A DNA stretch of 5,616 nucleotides from Candidatus Nomurabacteria bacterium (lineage in GTDB: Bacteria > Patescibacteriota > Minisyncoccia > Phycocordibacterales > UBA9973), in NCBI GenBank assembly GCA_020850295.1, contig JADZEV010000008.1, positions 1 to 5,616 of the forward strand, given 5' to 3'. The first letter of the stretch is position 1; the number at the start of each line of letters is the position of its first letter. Of the stretch, positions 5,278 through 5,616 are shown in pieces. The notes beneath the pieces are model-generated. The model had not been told where the DNA came from. It saw only the letters and a program-made list of their open reading frames with translations, and made no database searches. A program made the position numbers and the translations under genes.

Positions 5278-5292
5278 AAAATAAATATTTGC

Positions 5293-5616
5293 TTAATAAT
5301 GAATAGTCATGTTTGTTGCAACAGTGCTTGAAGGTTCTGCCACAAGATGAAATGTCTTTTGTCTTTCTTTGCCAAAACGGTCTTTTTGGACTATCTCCAC
5401 GATATTATAACCTGGAGATAGGATAACTCCATCTCTGAAGTTGCCACTTTTGTCTATGGCAATAGATCTGCCATTTATGTCTATAGTCGTGGCGTGTCTA
5501 GCTTTTCCCGAAATAGGTAAAAAAGAATCCGAAACAGTTGAACCATCAGTTGCTGTACTTATTTTGAAATTAGATCCGAAAAATAAATCTCGAGTGTTAT
5601 AAAATATCAAACCAAA
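5293..5616 (-). CDS. Membrane-anchored Ig-like (glucodextranase B-like) domain protein, partial
   Basis: The frame is open to the window's right edge, so only the C-terminal 107 residues are visible; the TTG at 5610 is not a credible start. The first visible residues, FGLIFYNTRDLFFGS, look like the end of an N-terminal membrane anchor and its outer flank. The rest resembles one bacterial Ig-like domain of the glucodextranase-B type: SDSFLPISGKARHATTIDING at about 29-48, then the turn DKSGNF, LSPGYNIVEIVQKDRFGK at 66-83, and a final strand. In this type of domain, 'ING', 'G-x-F', 'L-x-x-GYN' and 'D-x-F-G' are recurrent features. It is probably a small single-pass protein with the domain outside the membrane. 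It lies 15 bp upstream of recA, same strand, probably in one transcript with recA and efp. Its function is unknown; a role in recombination should not be assumed from position alone. Confidence 0.75.
   Translation of the reverse strand, partial: FGLIFYNTRDLFFGSNFKISTATDGSTVSDSFLPISGKARHATTIDINGRSIAIDKSGNFRDGVILSPGYNIVEIVQKDRFGKERQKTFHLVAEPSSTVATNMTIHY

Noticed and set aside
5278..5292. LexA/SOS operator before recA
   Set aside because: The 15-bp gap is only AT-rich sequence with no CTG-N10-CAG or GAAC-N4-GTTC type palindrome; any operon promoter lies outside the window.
1..5616. Mobile element, CRISPR array or defence island
   Set aside because: No transposase, integrase, terminal repeats, regularly spaced repeats or defence-related domains are visible; the genes are mainly conserved housekeeping functions.

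Overview
The window is a low-GC, gene-dense bacterial segment with short intergenic gaps. It looks like chromosomal core DNA from a Patescibacteria/CPR-type organism, most likely of the Parcubacteria kind. The reasons are indirect: almost no Shine-Dalgarno sequences before the starts of otherwise canonical housekeeping genes, a non-canonical EF-P tip loop, a very short S18, and a membrane-anchored Ig-like gene directly upstream of recA. This placement is inference from protein style and layout; no 16S or marker tree is available here.

Layout. (1) 1-375, +: the C-terminal third of a TatD-family metal-dependent hydrolase, cut by the window edge. (2) 368-1387, -: an unrecognised gene of about 339 residues with weak beta-propeller-like features, overlapping tatD tail to tail by 8 bp. 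(3) 1388-1626: a divergent intergenic region holding a structured leader of the ribosomal operon. It has a hairpin with a CCG bulge resembling the S6:S18 autoregulatory motif, further hairpins, and a 6-bp hairpin directly before the rpsF start. (4) 1627-2863, +: the classic rpsF-ssb-rpsR operon (ribosomal S6, single-stranded DNA-binding protein, ribosomal S18), with a possible extra promoter before ssb and a strong 19-bp terminator hairpin after rpsR. (5) 2943-3527, +: a DUF1543-like protein with an internal tandem duplication, probably a separate transcription unit. (6) 3531-3558: a hairpin terminator shared by the converging transcripts. (7) 5616-3563, -: a probable operon, read right to left, of a membrane-anchored Ig-like protein (partial), recA and efp (elongation factor P).

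How they work together. S6 and S18 bind each other on the 30S platform and, in many bacteria, repress their own mRNA; ssb is carried between them. RecA and SSB are partners in recombination and repair, but here lie in separate, converging operons. EF-P relieves ribosome stalling at polyproline.

The window is mainly housekeeping and I see no new defence or mobile system. The points most worth following are the rpsF leader, whose helices look mutually exclusive (a possible switch), the roughly 20-residue insertion in RecA encoded by a GC-rich inverted repeat, the EF-P loop with glutamine where the modified lysine or arginine normally sits, and the unidentified gene opposite rpsF.
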